DNA from: Neobacillus massiliamazoniensis | GTDB taxonomy: Bacteria; Bacillota; Bacilli; Bacillales; Cytobacillaceae | Direction of reading: 5' to 3' | DNA: 64,000 bases | Assembly: GCF_001048695.1 (NCBI RefSeq) | Contig: NZ_CVRB01000002.1 | Span: 965,421-1,029,420 of the forward strand | Shown: piece after piece, positions 1 to 9,729 of the stretch | Position numbering within the stretch: the first letter of the stretch is position 1 | Layout of the letters: every line of letters starts with the position of its first letter | The notes under the pieces: generated by a model | What the model was told of the DNA's origin: nothing | The model's input: the letters and a program-made list of their open reading frames with translations, nothing else | Databases searched by the model: none | Translations under genes and position numbers: made by a program

Positions 1-1026
1 ATGATGGGGGATATCCAGCAATATTTCATCGATCATCAAGTCCGTAATTACTATTCGGTATCGATTTCTGGCTATCATATTGCTGAAGCAGGAGCCAATC
101 CGATTTCGCAGCTAGCCTTCACCCTTTCTAATGGCTTCACTTATGTTGAGTACTATTTAAGCCGTGGCATGAACATCGACGATTTTGCGCCAAACCTGTC
201 GTTCTTCTTCTCCAATGGCTTGGATCCAGAATATACGGTCATTGGCCGCGTGTCACGCCGCATTTGGGCAACGGTCATGCGCGATAAGTACGGGGCAAAC
301 GAGCGTAGCCAAAAGCTGAAATACCATGTTCAAACATCCGGCCGTTCGCTGCACGCTCAGGAAATTGATTTTAATGATATCCGTACAACGCTGCAGGCAT
401 TGATGGCGTTGCATGATAATTGCAACTCGCTTCATACGAATGCCTATGACGAAGCGATTACAACGCCAACGGAAGAGTCTGTACGTAGGGCGATGGCGAT
501 CCAGATGATCATCACCAAAGAACACGGTTTAACGAAAAACGAGAACCCGCTTCAAGGCTCGTTTATTGTTGAAGAGTTAACCGATCTCGTTGAGGAAGCG
601 GTCCTTCAGGAATTTGAACGTTTAAACGACCGCGGTGGGGTGCTAGGCTCGATGGAAACCCAGTATCAGCGCGGTAAAATTCAAGACGAATCAATGTATT
701 ATGAAATGAAAAAGCATACTGGCGAATTACCGATCATCGGTGTGAACACCTACTTGAACCCAAATCCTCCTTCAGAGGAAGATGTGAATAATATGGAGTT
801 AGCAAGGGCAACGACTGAGGAAAAAGAATTGCAAATTCACAATTTGCGTGCCTTCCAGGAAGCCAACGTGGAAGTAGCAGCTCCGGCCTTAAAGCGGTTA
901 AAAGAAACGGCGGTGTCGGGCGGCAATATTTTTGCAGGATTAATGGAAACCGTCAAGGTGGCAAGCCTCGGCCAAATCACAAGGGCACTGTATGAAGTGG
1001 GCGGTCAATATCGTAGAAATATGTAG
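1..1026 (+). CDS. icmF: Fused isobutyryl-CoA mutase IcmF, C-terminal part (partial at window start)
   Basis: Open from the first base of the window, so the N-terminal part (B12-binding and G-protein chaperone domains in this family) lies outside. The visible 341 residues match the C-terminal half of the mutase TIM barrel and tail of IcmF: the stretch from [19 protein letters not shown], the [21 protein letters not shown] segment region around residues 143-165, and the terminal [16 protein letters not shown]. The enzyme interconverts isobutyryl-CoA and n-butyryl-CoA using adenosylcobalamin. Full-length family members are roughly 1,080 residues, so about a third is visible. The ATG codons at the start of the window are internal. 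A methylmalonyl-CoA mutase large subunit is the main alternative, but this C-terminus fits IcmF better. Confidence 0.85.
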   Translation: MMGDIQQYFIDHQVRNYYSVSISGYHIAEAGANPISQLAFTLSNGFTYVEYYLSRGMNIDDFAPNLSFFFSNGLDPEYTVIGRVSRRIWATVMRDKYGANERSQKLKYHVQTSGRSLHAQEIDFNDIRTTLQALMALHDNCNSLHTNAYDEAITTPTEESVRRAMAIQMIITKEHGLTKNENPLQGSFIVEELTDLVEEAVLQEFERLNDRGGVLGSMETQYQRGKIQDESMYYEMKKHTGELPIIGVNTYLNPNPPSEEDVNNMELARATTEEKELQIHNLRAFQEANVEVAAPALKRLKETAVSGGNIFAGLMETVKVASLGQITRALYEVGGQYRRNM

Positions 1027-1081
1027 GTCGTCTTCAGAAGTCGTGAATACACCGACAGATAGCATCACCTAAAAAAGGCAA

Positions 1082-1200
1082 GAGGATGTCCCAAAAGGGT
1101 CCGACCCCTCGTTCAAAACTCAATCTATAGAAGCTGATGAAGCAAAGTTTACTATAAATTGTGGGTTGAGGGGTCTGGCACTTTGTTTTGGGTTATCCTT
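1082..1200. repeat. MITE-like inverted repeat element, copy 1
   Basis: Begins GAGGATGTCCCAAAA and ends with a degenerate inverse (TTTTGGGTTATCCTT). The inner arms carry GGGTCCGACCCCTC and GAGGGGTCTGGCAC. A better preserved copy lies at 10701-10807. It follows the icmF stop and could form a long hairpin in the transcript. No open reading frame is carried. Confidence 0.6.
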
Positions 1201-1254
1201 CTTTTTTTTTGCTAAGGCTGTGTTAAAGGTCATTGTTGATTTTGCCACAATGTT

Positions 1255-1350
1255 GATTGGAGCGGATGGCGCTCGACTCCTGCGGGAGTGCCGAGGAGGC
1301 TCCCCGGACCGCCCGCGGAAAGCGATCGCCTGGAGCGGAAATCAACAGGC
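1255..1350. repeat. Dispersed GC-rich palindromic repeat
   Basis: TTGATTGGAGCGGATGGCGC at one end and TGGAGCGGAAATCAAC at the other, with a GC-rich centre containing GCGGGAGTGCCGAGGAGGCT. Elements of this design (AATCAAC ends, rich in GAGGAGGCTC) are familiar intergenic repeats of Bacillaceae chromosomes. The 85-codon reading frame running through it looks like a by-product. The rest of 1027-1501 holds only repeat copy 1 and AT-rich sequence. Confidence 0.55.
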
Positions 1351-1501
1351 AAGTTTAACAGGACCTTTGCTAAAAATAGACGCTGTTTATGCTAAAGGGC
1401 TTACAATTGCCGAACGAAAATAAATTATTTGTTTTACTATCAATATCTTATATAATAGATTAGCAAACAATCTTTGCTTTCAACAGGCGGGTGACAACAG
1501 A

Positions 1502-1711
1502 ATGAAGTTTATATATGCTGTGATTATTATAGCTGTATTAGCCTGGCCGTTTAATTATCTTTATCAGATGCAATTAGGGTCGATTCCCTTCTTGTTGCTG
1601 GCGCTTTTCTTTATTTTTATGACCGTGAGACAGATAAAAAAAGTAAAGGCTCAAAAAGGGGTTAACAAGGATCAAGCAAAACGGGAAAAAATCAAGAGAA
1701 ACAAAGGATAG
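1502..1711 (+). CDS. Small hypothetical membrane protein
   Basis: A 69-residue protein I do not recognise by name. Two hydrophobic segments (about residues 3-21 and 27-42) are followed by a strongly basic, hydrophilic tail rich in Lys and Arg, which would place both ends in the cytoplasm. The start ATG follows an AGGCGGGTGACAACAG stretch that gives only a modest ribosome-binding site. It lies between icmF and rpoE with no overlap with either. Small basic-tailed membrane proteins of this kind are common in Bacillus and usually have no assigned function. Coding status is likely but not certain. Confidence 0.55.
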   Translation: MKFIYAVIIIAVLAWPFNYLYQMQLGSIPFLLLALFFIFMTVRQIKKVKAQKGVNKDQAKREKIKRNKG

Positions 1712-1772
1712 AACTAGCATAAACGGCAGGAATTTGTTTATAATGAAGAATATGTATTTTGGAAAGATAAGC

Positions 1773-1814
1773 TAAAGGCGCCTTGACTAGGCGCTGAAGC
1801 TGGACAAGGAGAAT
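1773..1814. repeat. Fragment of dispersed AGGCGC...GCTGGAC repeat
   Basis: GGCGCCTTGACTAGGCGCTG followed by AAGCTGGACAAGGAG matches the two ends of the longer element at 7341-7500, with the middle missing. It lies in the rpoE upstream region. Confidence 0.45.
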
Positions 1815-1866
1815 GTCCTTTAACCACTCTTTTAAGAGTGTTAAATAGAGAAAGGAAGTGCCTATA

Positions 1867-2460
1867 TTGAGTTTAAAACAATACTCAAAGGAGCAATTAC
1901 AAGAGTTTTCTCTTATTGAATTGGCTTACGAATTTTTAAAAAATAGTAAGCAGCCGATTGCTTTTAATGATTTAGTAAACGAAATTGCCACAGCAGCGGG
2001 AATTTCAGCAGAAGAAATCCGCACAAGACTTGCACAATTTTATACCGATATGAATATCGATGGCCGCTTCCTTACACTAGGGGAAAACCGCTGGGGTCTT
2101 CGCGTTTGGTATCCAGTAGATACGGTTGAAGAAGAAGTGATAACCTCTGCGAAGCCTAAGAAGAAAAAGGCGAAGAAGGTTGTCGATGAGGATGTCGTTG
2201 ACGAATTCGACGAGATGGACGAGATGGAAGAAGAAGACTACGATGATCTCGATGATTTTGCTGACGATGAAGATCTTGGTGAAGATGAAGACGACTTCGA
2301 TGATATTGACGACCTAGATGAAGACGAGGATGTCATTGAGGAAGATGCTGACTTCGATCTTGGTGAAGATGAAGATCTTGGTGAAGATGAAGATCTTGAT
2401 GAAGACCTCGACGAGGATGACGAGTTAGTCGACGAAGATGAAGAAGAGGAAGATAAATAA
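1867..2460 (+). CDS. rpoE: DNA-directed RNA polymerase delta subunit
   Basis: The Firmicute-specific delta subunit binds core RNA polymerase and speeds recycling and promoter selectivity. The N-terminal ~90 residues form the HARE-HTH globular domain (LKQYSKEQLQEFSLIELAYE, then QFYTDMNIDGRFLTLGENRW). A KKKKAKK linker is followed by a ~90-residue tail made almost only of Asp and Glu. A TTG start is chosen because AAAGGA sits about 9 nt upstream and the product then begins MSLKQYS, like other RpoE proteins. The in-frame GTG at 1858 would overlap the ribosome-binding site. It precedes pyrG, as in B. subtilis. The acidic tail is internally repetitive (DLGEDED repeats). Confidence 0.95.
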   Translation: MSLKQYSKEQLQEFSLIELAYEFLKNSKQPIAFNDLVNEIATAAGISAEEIRTRLAQFYTDMNIDGRFLTLGENRWGLRVWYPVDTVEEEVITSAKPKKKKAKKVVDEDVVDEFDEMDEMEEEDYDDLDDFADDEDLGEDEDDFDDIDDLDEDEDVIEEDADFDLGEDEDLGEDEDLDEDLDEDDELVDEDEEEEDK

Positions 2461-2465
2461 TCGGC

Positions 2466-2494
2466 TTGACTTTTCATTCATGCCCTTGTAAAAT
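2466..2494 (+). promoter_or_regulatory. pyrG promoter with GGGC initiation site
   Basis: TTGACT at 2466-2471, a 17-bp spacer and TAAAAT at 2489-2494. Seven bases downstream, transcription would start at G2502 in the sequence GGGCTCC. A GGGCT start is the hallmark of the B. subtilis pyrG promoter, where CTP shortage causes reiterative G addition. Confidence 0.85.
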
Positions 2495-2501
2495 CTTTTT
2501 T

Positions 2502-2580
2502 GGGCTCCTTAAAATAGGAACGATTCAATCATTAATCAAAATGCGCTCCCTTACTTATTGTAGGGTGGGCGCTTTTTTAT
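2502..2580 (+). terminator. CTP-sensitive pyrG attenuator (leader and terminator hairpin)
   Basis: The leader starts GGGCTCC. The hairpin GCGCTCCC...GGGTGGGCGC (2543-2572) is followed by TTTTTT. Its 5' strand carries GCTCCCTTAC, equivalent to the pyrimidine segment to which extra G residues at the transcript 5' end anneal in B. subtilis, preventing termination. Established for B. subtilis pyrG; applied here by sequence match. Confidence 0.85.
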
Positions 2581-2582
2581 TT

Positions 2583-2790
2583 TTGTCTAGCTTCAGCGCC
2601 TAGCCCCTCGAGGTCATAAGCCAATCCGTCATGAAGGTTAAAAAGCAACCTTCCTGCCGGCTCGTCTTATGCTTGGCTACAGAAGGCTAACGCCTTCTGT
2701 GCGCATTAAGGGAGACTAAGGCACTTATCAGTGCCAAGTCTCCCTATATCGGGGCTGATCAAGGCGCTTACGCTTTTCTTATTGTTTCAC
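2583..2790 (-). repeat. Dispersed repeat element inserted in the pyrG leader
   Basis: The inverted copy of the element at 7341-7500: it shares CAGCGCCTAGCCCCTCG, GGTCATAAGCCAATCCGTCA, TGCCGGCTCGTCTTATGC and AAGGCGCTTACGCTTTTCTT. It carries an extra inner segment with hairpins (AGAAGGCTAACGCCTTCT and GGAGACTAAGGCACTT). It sits between the attenuator and the pyrG start, so it must be transcribed whenever pyrG is. Confidence 0.7.
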
Positions 2791-2883
2791 TTCCTTGTCG
2801 AAGAGCGACGAGGCGAAATTATTTTAGATAAATTAGCCTTAAACCATTTAGAAATTGTACACACTGAATTAGAGGGGGAATAA

Positions 2884-4482
<1,599 letters not shown>

Positions 4483-4492
4483 ACAAGTGTAA

Positions 4493-4518
4493 TAGGCCAG
4501 CTCTGCTGGCCTATTTTT
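4493..4518 (+). terminator. pyrG terminator
   Basis: TAGGCCAGCTCTGCTGGCCTA forms an 8-9-bp stem followed directly by TTTTT, eleven bases after the pyrG stop. Confidence 0.85.
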
Positions 4519-4540
4519 ATGCATGGGGTTGGTTTGGCAA

Positions 4541-5062
4541 TGGCACATGAGTGGGTCAAAACGGCACATAAGTGGGTCAAAACGGCACATAAGTGGGTCA
4601 AAACGGCACATAAAATCCAAAAATGGCACATAAAATGGAAAAACGGCACATATCGTATTTAAAGCAGGGGAAATCTGCAAAAAAGTAACTAAAAAGAGCA
4701 GCAGCCACAGTCAGAAAACAGGCGTTTTAGAAGGATTGGATAGACTTTTAAGAGAAACGGCACATAAAAAAGAAAAATGGCACATAAGTGGGCCAAAACG
4801 GCACATAAAATCCAAAAATGGCACATAAAATGGAAAAACGGCACATATCGTATTTAAAGCAGTGGAAATCTGCAAAAAAATAACTAAAAAGAGCAGCAGC
4901 CAGTCAGAAAACAGGCGTTTTAGAAGGATCGGATAGACTTTTAAGAGAAACGGCACATAAAAAAGAAAAATGGCACATAAGTGGGTCAAAACGGCACATA
5001 AAATCCAAAAATGGCACATATATCGGAAAAATGGCACATATATCGGAAAAACGGCACATAAA
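4541..5062 (+). repeat. GGCACATA tandem repeat array 1
   Basis: About 17 copies of GGCACATA, mostly preceded by AC or AT and followed by A-rich sequence, spaced 20 or 21 bp (for example at 4563, 4584, 4605, 4625, 4645). Groups of 5-6 motifs alternate with a ~95-bp motif-free block containing AAAAGTAACTAAAAAGAGCA and GGATAGACTTTTAAGAGAAA. The whole group plus block repeats with a period of 193 bp (4751 to 4944). It lies between two convergent terminators (pyrG and ywjG). Reading frames on either strand are repetitive by-products. Confidence 0.9.
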
Positions 5063-5090
5063 TCCAATCGCCGTCGGTCCGCCACAACAA

Positions 5091-5117
5091 AAAAACGGCC
5101 TTTCTCCTGGCCGCTTT
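5091..5117 (-). terminator. ywjG terminator (bidirectional hairpin)
   Basis: CGGCCTTTCTCCTGGCCG flanked by AAAAAA on the left and TTTTT on the right; on the - strand it follows the ywjG stop codon directly. Confidence 0.75.
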
Positions 5118-5639
5118 TTACAGATCATATTCCTCCAAAATTTCCTCAATCGTGAACTTCAGTCCATAATAAACAAACAATCCTGCCATCGAAGAGGGTA
5201 TACAGAAGCGATTGCCGAATTCATCTGGAAGCAACCCCTTTTTAAGAGCTAAATCAATATGAACATCCGCTAGTTCCGCGAGCTTGCCCTCACCGTTCAG
5301 AGCAGTGGATACACCAACAAACGGGATTTCTTTTTCCTGTAGCTGTATAGCAAGTTCGACAGCATCGGAATCAGACGCATAACGGGTAAAAATGACCACC
5401 CGGTCCGCATCTGTTACTTCTTCAATATTTGCAAACGGTTTGGCAAATTTGAATGGTTCTGCACCTTCTATGGCCTCATTCACAATTGCTTTCATTTCGT
5501 TTGGCCCGTAAAGATAAATCACCCCATCACCAACCGGTGCTTGGGCTAGCAAGCGGGCTCCGTCCTCAAATGAAAATGCTTCTTTTTCCTCGATGCGCTT
5601 AAACAAGCCAGTTAATTGGGTCGTTAACATTTTTAACAA
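5118..5639 (-). CDS. ywjG: YwjG, DUF2529 protein
   Basis: A 173-residue protein of unknown function, conserved between pyrG and spo0F in Bacillus. It looks like a sugar-isomerase (SIS)-type fold: the segment GDGVIYLYGPNEMKAIVNEA, then DRVVIFTRYASDSDAVELA and IPFVGVSTAL resemble the alternating strand-helix pattern of phosphosugar binders, but no activity is known to me. A TTG start at 5639 is preferred because AAAGGAG lies 8-9 nt upstream and the product begins MLKMLTTQLTGLF; the ATG nine bases later is too far from the ribosome-binding site. Transcribed opposite to both neighbours. Confidence 0.85.
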   Translation of the reverse strand: MLKMLTTQLTGLFKRIEEKEAFSFEDGARLLAQAPVGDGVIYLYGPNEMKAIVNEAIEGAEPFKFAKPFANIEEVTDADRVVIFTRYASDSDAVELAIQLQEKEIPFVGVSTALNGEGKLAELADVHIDLALKKGLLPDEFGNRFCIPSSMAGLFVYYGLKFTIEEILEEYDL

Positions 5640-5793
5640 AACTACCACTCCTTTCAAGCCTTTATTATAGACTTTTTCCAAAAAAGAAAAAATAAAAGTC
5701 AATTTCCACAATATAGAAACAATTTAAGAAGGAATTTTGATAAAATAAGTAGAACTATATTCATAGGTATTGAAATAGGAAGAGGTGAAGGTT

Positions 5794-6165
5794 GTGAAAG
5801 AGAAGATTTTAATCGTAGATGATCAGTTTGGAATTCGGATTTTACTAAATGAGGTGTTTCAAAAGGAGGGGTATCAAACCTTTCAGGCTGCAAATGGACT
5901 CCAAGCGTTAGATATTTTAAAAAAGCATGACCCAGATCTTGTCCTTTTAGATATGAAAATACCAGGAATGGATGGAATTGAAATTTTAAAACGTATGAAA
6001 GTGATTGACCCGGATATTCGAGTTATTATCATGACCGCTTACGGGGAATTGAATATGATTCAAGAAGCCAAAAATCTCGGGGCTCTTACGCATTTTGCCA
6101 AGCCGTTTGACATTGATGATATCCGCGCTGCTGTAAGAAAACATATGCCTCAGAAAACTAATTAA
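5794..6165 (+). CDS. spo0F: Sporulation phosphorelay response regulator Spo0F
   Basis: A single-domain receiver that accepts phosphate from sporulation kinases and passes it to Spo0B, then Spo0A. 123 residues with no output domain. Key residues are present: acidic pair D9-D10 (LIVDDQ), phospho-acceptor D53 ([11 protein letters not shown]), T81 (MTAYGEL) and K103 (FAKPFD). The GTG at 5794 is chosen because AGAGGTG ends six bases before it; an earlier in-frame GTG at 5785 lies within that ribosome-binding site. Almost identical to B. subtilis Spo0F over most of its length. Placed divergently from ywjG. Confidence 0.97.
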   Translation: MKEKILIVDDQFGIRILLNEVFQKEGYQTFQAANGLQALDILKKHDPDLVLLDMKIPGMDGIEILKRMKVIDPDIRVIIMTAYGELNMIQEAKNLGALTHFAKPFDIDDIRAAVRKHMPQKTN

Positions 6166-6206
6166 AAAGTGGCTACGCTTACAATGTTACAGTTTGATCA
6201 GAGTGA

Positions 6207-6235
6207 TGGAATTTCTTCTTTCCTTTTGTTATGAT
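6207..6235 (+). promoter_or_regulatory. Candidate fbaA promoter (extended -10)
   Basis: TATGAT at 6230-6235 preceded by TGT, an extended -10 motif. The -35 region (TGGAAT, 17 bp upstream) is weak. A 124-base leader to the fbaA start would follow. Confidence 0.4.
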
Positions 6236-6359
6236 ACATATGAACTTCACTAGATGGTTAACTTTTTTCGAGAATACATAATTGCAAAAATAGAGGGAAA
6301 ACCTTTATATGGAAAGTCATGTTTCGAATAAAGTAACCAAAATTTAAGGAGGAATTCAA

Positions 6360-7217
6360 ATGCCTTTAGTTTCTATGACTGAAATGCTTAAGAAAGCAAA
6401 ATCAGAAGGATATGCTGTAGGACAATTTAATATCAATAACCTTGAATTTACTCAAGCCATTCTACAAGCAGCGGAAACAGAAAAATCACCAGTTATTTTA
6501 GGTGTTTCTGAAGGTGCTGGCCGCTATATTGGCGGTTTCAAAACTGTTTGCAAAATGGTAGAAGGCTTAATGGAAGATTATAAAATTACCGTTCCGGTTG
6601 CAATTCACCTTGACCACGGTTCTAGCTTTGATAAATGTAAAGAAGCAATTGATGCAGGCTTTACTTCTGTTATGATTGATGCTTCTCACCATCCTTATGA
6701 AGAAAATATTGAAATCACTACAAAAGTGGTAGAGTATGCTCATTCTAAAGGTGTTTCTGTTGAAGCTGAGCTTGGAACAGTCGGCGGACAAGAGGACGAT
6801 GTAGTTGCAGACGGCATTATTTATGCAGATGCAAATGAGTGTGTGGATCTTGTGAAACGCACTGGCATCGATTGCCTTGCTCCAGCGCTTGGTTCCGTTC
6901 ACGGCCCATACAAAGGTGAACCAAAGCTTGGTTTCAAAGAAATGGAAGAAATCGGAAACCTTACAGGTGTTCCATTAGTACTACACGGTGGAACTGGAAT
7001 CCCTACAAAGGATATCCAAAAATCAGTTTCCCTTGGAACTGCAAAAATCAATGTTAACACTGAAAACCAAATCGCTTCTGCTAAAGTAGTGCGTGAAGTG
7101 TTAGCAGCAAAACCAGCAGAATATGATCCACGTAAATATTTAGGACCAGCACGTGACGCCATTAAAGAAACAGTTATCGGCAAAATGCGCGAGTTTGGTT
7201 CTTCAAACAAAGCATAA
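6360..7217 (+). CDS. fbaA: Class II fructose-bisphosphate aldolase
   Basis: Zinc-dependent aldolase of glycolysis and gluconeogenesis, cleaving fructose 1,6-bisphosphate to glyceraldehyde 3-phosphate and dihydroxyacetone phosphate. 285 residues, normal for the family. Catalytic D85 and zinc ligand H86 are in HLDHGSS; further ligands are in the VHGPYKG and LHGGTG motifs; IDASHHP is the usual flexible-loop neighbour. Ribosome-binding site AAGGAGGAA. With fsa and glpX close by, the region groups fructose-phosphate enzymes, as in B. subtilis. Confidence 0.98.
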   Translation: MPLVSMTEMLKKAKSEGYAVGQFNINNLEFTQAILQAAETEKSPVILGVSEGAGRYIGGFKTVCKMVEGLMEDYKITVPVAIHLDHGSSFDKCKEAIDAGFTSVMIDASHHPYEENIEITTKVVEYAHSKGVSVEAELGTVGGQEDDVVADGIIYADANECVDLVKRTGIDCLAPALGSVHGPYKGEPKLGFKEMEEIGNLTGVPLVLHGGTGIPTKDIQKSVSLGTAKINVNTENQIASAKVVREVLAAKPAEYDPRKYLGPARDAIKETVIGKMREFGSSNKA

Positions 7218-7300
7218 TAAAGAGCGGCGCTAATCGAAGATGTGACTTGCGTCTCTTGCAAATAGGTTACAATCTTTGGTAACATTTGATTGAAGTGAAG

Positions 7301-7336
7301 CCGCCCTTGCCAAAAGGGCGGTTTCAAATGTTTTTT
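7301..7336 (+). terminator. Terminator after fbaA
   Basis: CCGCCCTTGCCAAAAGGGCGG stem-loop followed by a T-rich tract (TTTCAAATGTTTTTT). Confidence 0.6.
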
Positions 7337-7340
7337 AAAG

Positions 7341-7500
7341 AAAAGCGGAAGCGCCTTGCTCAGGGGCGACAGGCATAAGACGAGCCGGCTTGAAGGTTGG
7401 TTTTTAACCTTCATGACGGATTGGCTTATGACCCCGAGCCCCTAGGCGCTGGAGCTGGACAAAAGAAAAGCGGAAACCGATACTCTTTTGAAGCTGGACA
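7341..7500 (+). repeat. Dispersed AGCGGAAGCGCC...GGCGCTGGAGCTGGAC repeat, full copy
   Basis: About 150 bp with partly complementary ends (GCGCCTTGCTCAGGGGC and GCCCCTAGGCGC) and an inner palindrome pair GGCATAAGACGAGCCGGC and GGATTGGCTTATGACC around an AAGGTTGG...AACCTT hairpin. An inverted copy lies at 2583-2790; pieces lie at 1773, 12806, 16383 and 48247. This is the best full-length copy in the window. Confidence 0.7.
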
Positions 7501-7559
7501 TTACTCAAGATCCAAAGAAACAAATTCTAATAAAAATAACAAACTTGGAGGAAATCATC

Positions 7560-8210
7560 ATGAAATTTTTTATTGACACAGCAAATATTAATGAAATCCG
7601 TGAAGCAAATGAGCTTGGCTTACTTGCAGGCGTAACAACTAATCCATCGCTTGTAGCAAAAGAAAAAGGCGTCTCATTCCATGACCGCTTGAGAGAAATC
7701 ACTACGCTTGTCCCAGGTTCCGTAAGCGCTGAGGTAATTGCATTAGACGCAGAAGGAATGATTCGTGAAGGAAGAGAACTTGCTGCGATCGCACCAAATA
7801 TTACAGTTAAAGTTCCAATGACTCTTGAAGGATTAAAGGCAGTCCATGCTTTTTCTAAAGAAGGTATTAAAACAAACGTTACTTTGATTTTTAATGCAAA
7901 CCAAGCCTTGCTTGCAGCAAGAGCAGGAGCTACATATGTTTCTCCATTCCTTGGCAGATTAGACGATATCGGACAAAATGGGCTCGATCTTATTTCAACG
8001 ATTTCTGAAATCTTTGACGTTCATGGTATTGAAACAGAAATTATCGCGGCTTCTATTCGTCATCCTATGCATGTGACTGAAGCAGCTTTAAGAGGTGCAC
8101 ATATTGCCACAATTCCTTATAATGTTATTATGAGCTTATGCAAGCACCCGTTAACTGATAAAGGCATTGAAGCATTCTTAAAAGATTGGAATTCACGTAC
8201 AAACGCCTAA
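7560..8210 (+). CDS. fsa: Transaldolase / fructose-6-phosphate aldolase family (YwjH)
   Basis: Small class I aldolase of the transaldolase family, 216 residues. It acts on sugar phosphates of the pentose phosphate pathway; the B. subtilis relative YwjH is a transaldolase. D6 (FFIDTAN) and the Schiff-base lysine K84 (ITVKVPMT) are present, as is the GVTTNPSL motif. The ATG at 7560 follows GGAGGAAATC; an upstream extension to 7488 runs through repeat sequence and is rejected. The short family length cannot by itself separate transaldolase from fructose-6-phosphate aldolase activity. Lies between fbaA and murAB. Confidence 0.93.
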   Translation: MKFFIDTANINEIREANELGLLAGVTTNPSLVAKEKGVSFHDRLREITTLVPGSVSAEVIALDAEGMIREGRELAAIAPNITVKVPMTLEGLKAVHAFSKEGIKTNVTLIFNANQALLAARAGATYVSPFLGRLDDIGQNGLDLISTISEIFDVHGIETEIIAASIRHPMHVTEAALRGAHIATIPYNVIMSLCKHPLTDKGIEAFLKDWNSRTNA

Positions 8211-8379
8211 TTTTCCGCAGTTTTTCCATTTTCGAATATTTTTTTAAATAGGAATACATGAAAATAAAATTTTCGTGTAAACTATATAAATAGACAAGCT
8301 GTCGGAATTTGCTGTTTAATGTTGGAAAAAAATACCTTGAGCTACACTAGGCGATTTCAGGCTTAGAAGGGAGTCGAAA

Positions 8380-9666
8380 ATGGAAAAACTAAAGATTGCA
8401 GGCGGCTACCCATTAAAAGGAACCGTTCGGATCAGCGGTGCAAAAAATAGCGCAGTTGCCCTAATTCCAGCCACTATTTTAGCAGAATCACCGGTCACCA
8501 TTGAAGGATTACCGGATATTTCTGATGTTGAAATTCTAAAGGGCTTGCTCGAAGAAATCGGCGGGAAAGTCACGCTAACCGAAGATGAAATGACAGTGGA
8601 CCCTACCACGATGATTTCTATGCCGCTTCCAAACGGGAAGGTAAAAATGCTACGCGCATCCTATTATTTAATGGGGGCGATGCTGGGTCGGTTTAAAAAA
8701 GCAGTCATTGGTTTACCTGGTGGCTGCCATCTAGGCCCAAGGCCGATTGATCAGCATATTAAAGGTTTTGAGGCCCTAGGTGCAACCGTTACCAATGAGC
8801 AAGGAGCTATTTATTTGCGCGCCGATGAACTCCGAGGTGCAAGGATTTATCTTGACGTCGTCAGCGTCGGGGCGACGATTAATATTATGCTTGCTGCGGT
8901 AAAAGCTAAAGGGCGGACCATTATCGAAAACGCTGCTAAGGAACCAGAAATCATTGATGTAGCCACGTTATTGACGAATATGGGGGCGAAGATCAAAGGA
9001 GCCGGAACAGATGTCATTCGCATTGACGGTGTTGATTGTCTCCATGGTTGCCGCCACACCATTATTCCCGACCGAATCGAAGCGGGGACCTATATGATTA
9101 TCGCCGCAGCGGTTGGGGAAGGAATTTTAATCGATAATGTCATCCCGCAGCATTTAGAATCCTTAACGGCTAAATTGCGTGAAATGGGTGTTCAGGTAGA
9201 ATCAGGCGATGATCAAATTTTTATTAGCGGTTCATCTGCATTAAAAACCGTTGATATCAAGACGCTTGTCTATCCTGGTTTTCCAACAGATTTGCAGCAG
9301 CCGTTTACCACCCTGTTAACTCGTGCAGCTGGCTCTAGTGTGGTTACCGATACTATTTATGGTGCCCGCTTTAAACATATTGATGAGTTAAGAAGAATGA
9401 ATGCCAATATTAAAGTTGAGGGACGTTCGGCGATTACTAACGGTCCGGTCCAACTTCAGGGGGCAAAGGTTAAGGCAAGCGATCTAAGAGCCGGTGCGGC
9501 ATTAGTCATTGCTGGGCTGATTGCAGAAGGCATTACCGAAGTGACGGGGCTCGATCATATTGACAGGGGATACAGCAATCTTGTCGAAAAACTAAACGGG
9601 CTTGGGGCAACAGTCTGGCGTGAAGCATTAACGAAAGAAGAAGTCGAGCATTTAAAGAACATCTAA
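8380..9666 (+). CDS. murAB: UDP-N-acetylglucosamine 1-carboxyvinyltransferase, second paralogue
   Basis: Adds enolpyruvate from PEP to UDP-GlcNAc, the first committed step of peptidoglycan synthesis, in the cytoplasm. 428 residues. The catalytic cysteine is in [15 protein letters not shown] (residue ~117), the position attacked by fosfomycin. The N-terminal [14 protein letters not shown] loop is typical. The gene context (fsa upstream, glpX and rho downstream) identifies it as the orthologue of B. subtilis murAB (murZ) rather than murAA, which is also in this window at 49759. ATG after AGAAGGGAGTC. Confidence 0.95.
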   Translation: MEKLKIAGGYPLKGTVRISGAKNSAVALIPATILAESPVTIEGLPDISDVEILKGLLEEIGGKVTLTEDEMTVDPTTMISMPLPNGKVKMLRASYYLMGAMLGRFKKAVIGLPGGCHLGPRPIDQHIKGFEALGATVTNEQGAIYLRADELRGARIYLDVVSVGATINIMLAAVKAKGRTIIENAAKEPEIIDVATLLTNMGAKIKGAGTDVIRIDGVDCLHGCRHTIIPDRIEAGTYMIIAAAVGEGILIDNVIPQHLESLTAKLREMGVQVESGDDQIFISGSSALKTVDIKTLVYPGFPTDLQQPFTTLLTRAAGSSVVTDTIYGARFKHIDELRRMNANIKVEGRSAITNGPVQLQGAKVKASDLRAGAALVIAGLIAEGITEVTGLDHIDRGYSNLVEKLNGLGATVWREALTKEEVEHLKNI

Positions 9667-9729
9667 GAGTTCAAACGGTAAGACTAAAAAATCTGATCGT
9701 TAGGAATCAGAATTGGGAGATGGAAACCG

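Noticed and set aside
1166..1423. 85-codon + strand frame between icmF and the small membrane protein
   Set aside because: It crosses two repeat elements and has no convincing start or protein-like composition.
2238..2477. - strand Ser-rich frame opposite the rpoE tail
   Set aside because: Mirror image of Asp/Glu codons; no ribosome-binding site.
4541..5062. CRISPR-like appearance of the GGCACATA and 52-bp arrays
   Set aside because: Repeats are too short (8-11 bp conserved) or the whole unit including linker is repeated; spacers are not unique, and no cas genes are present.
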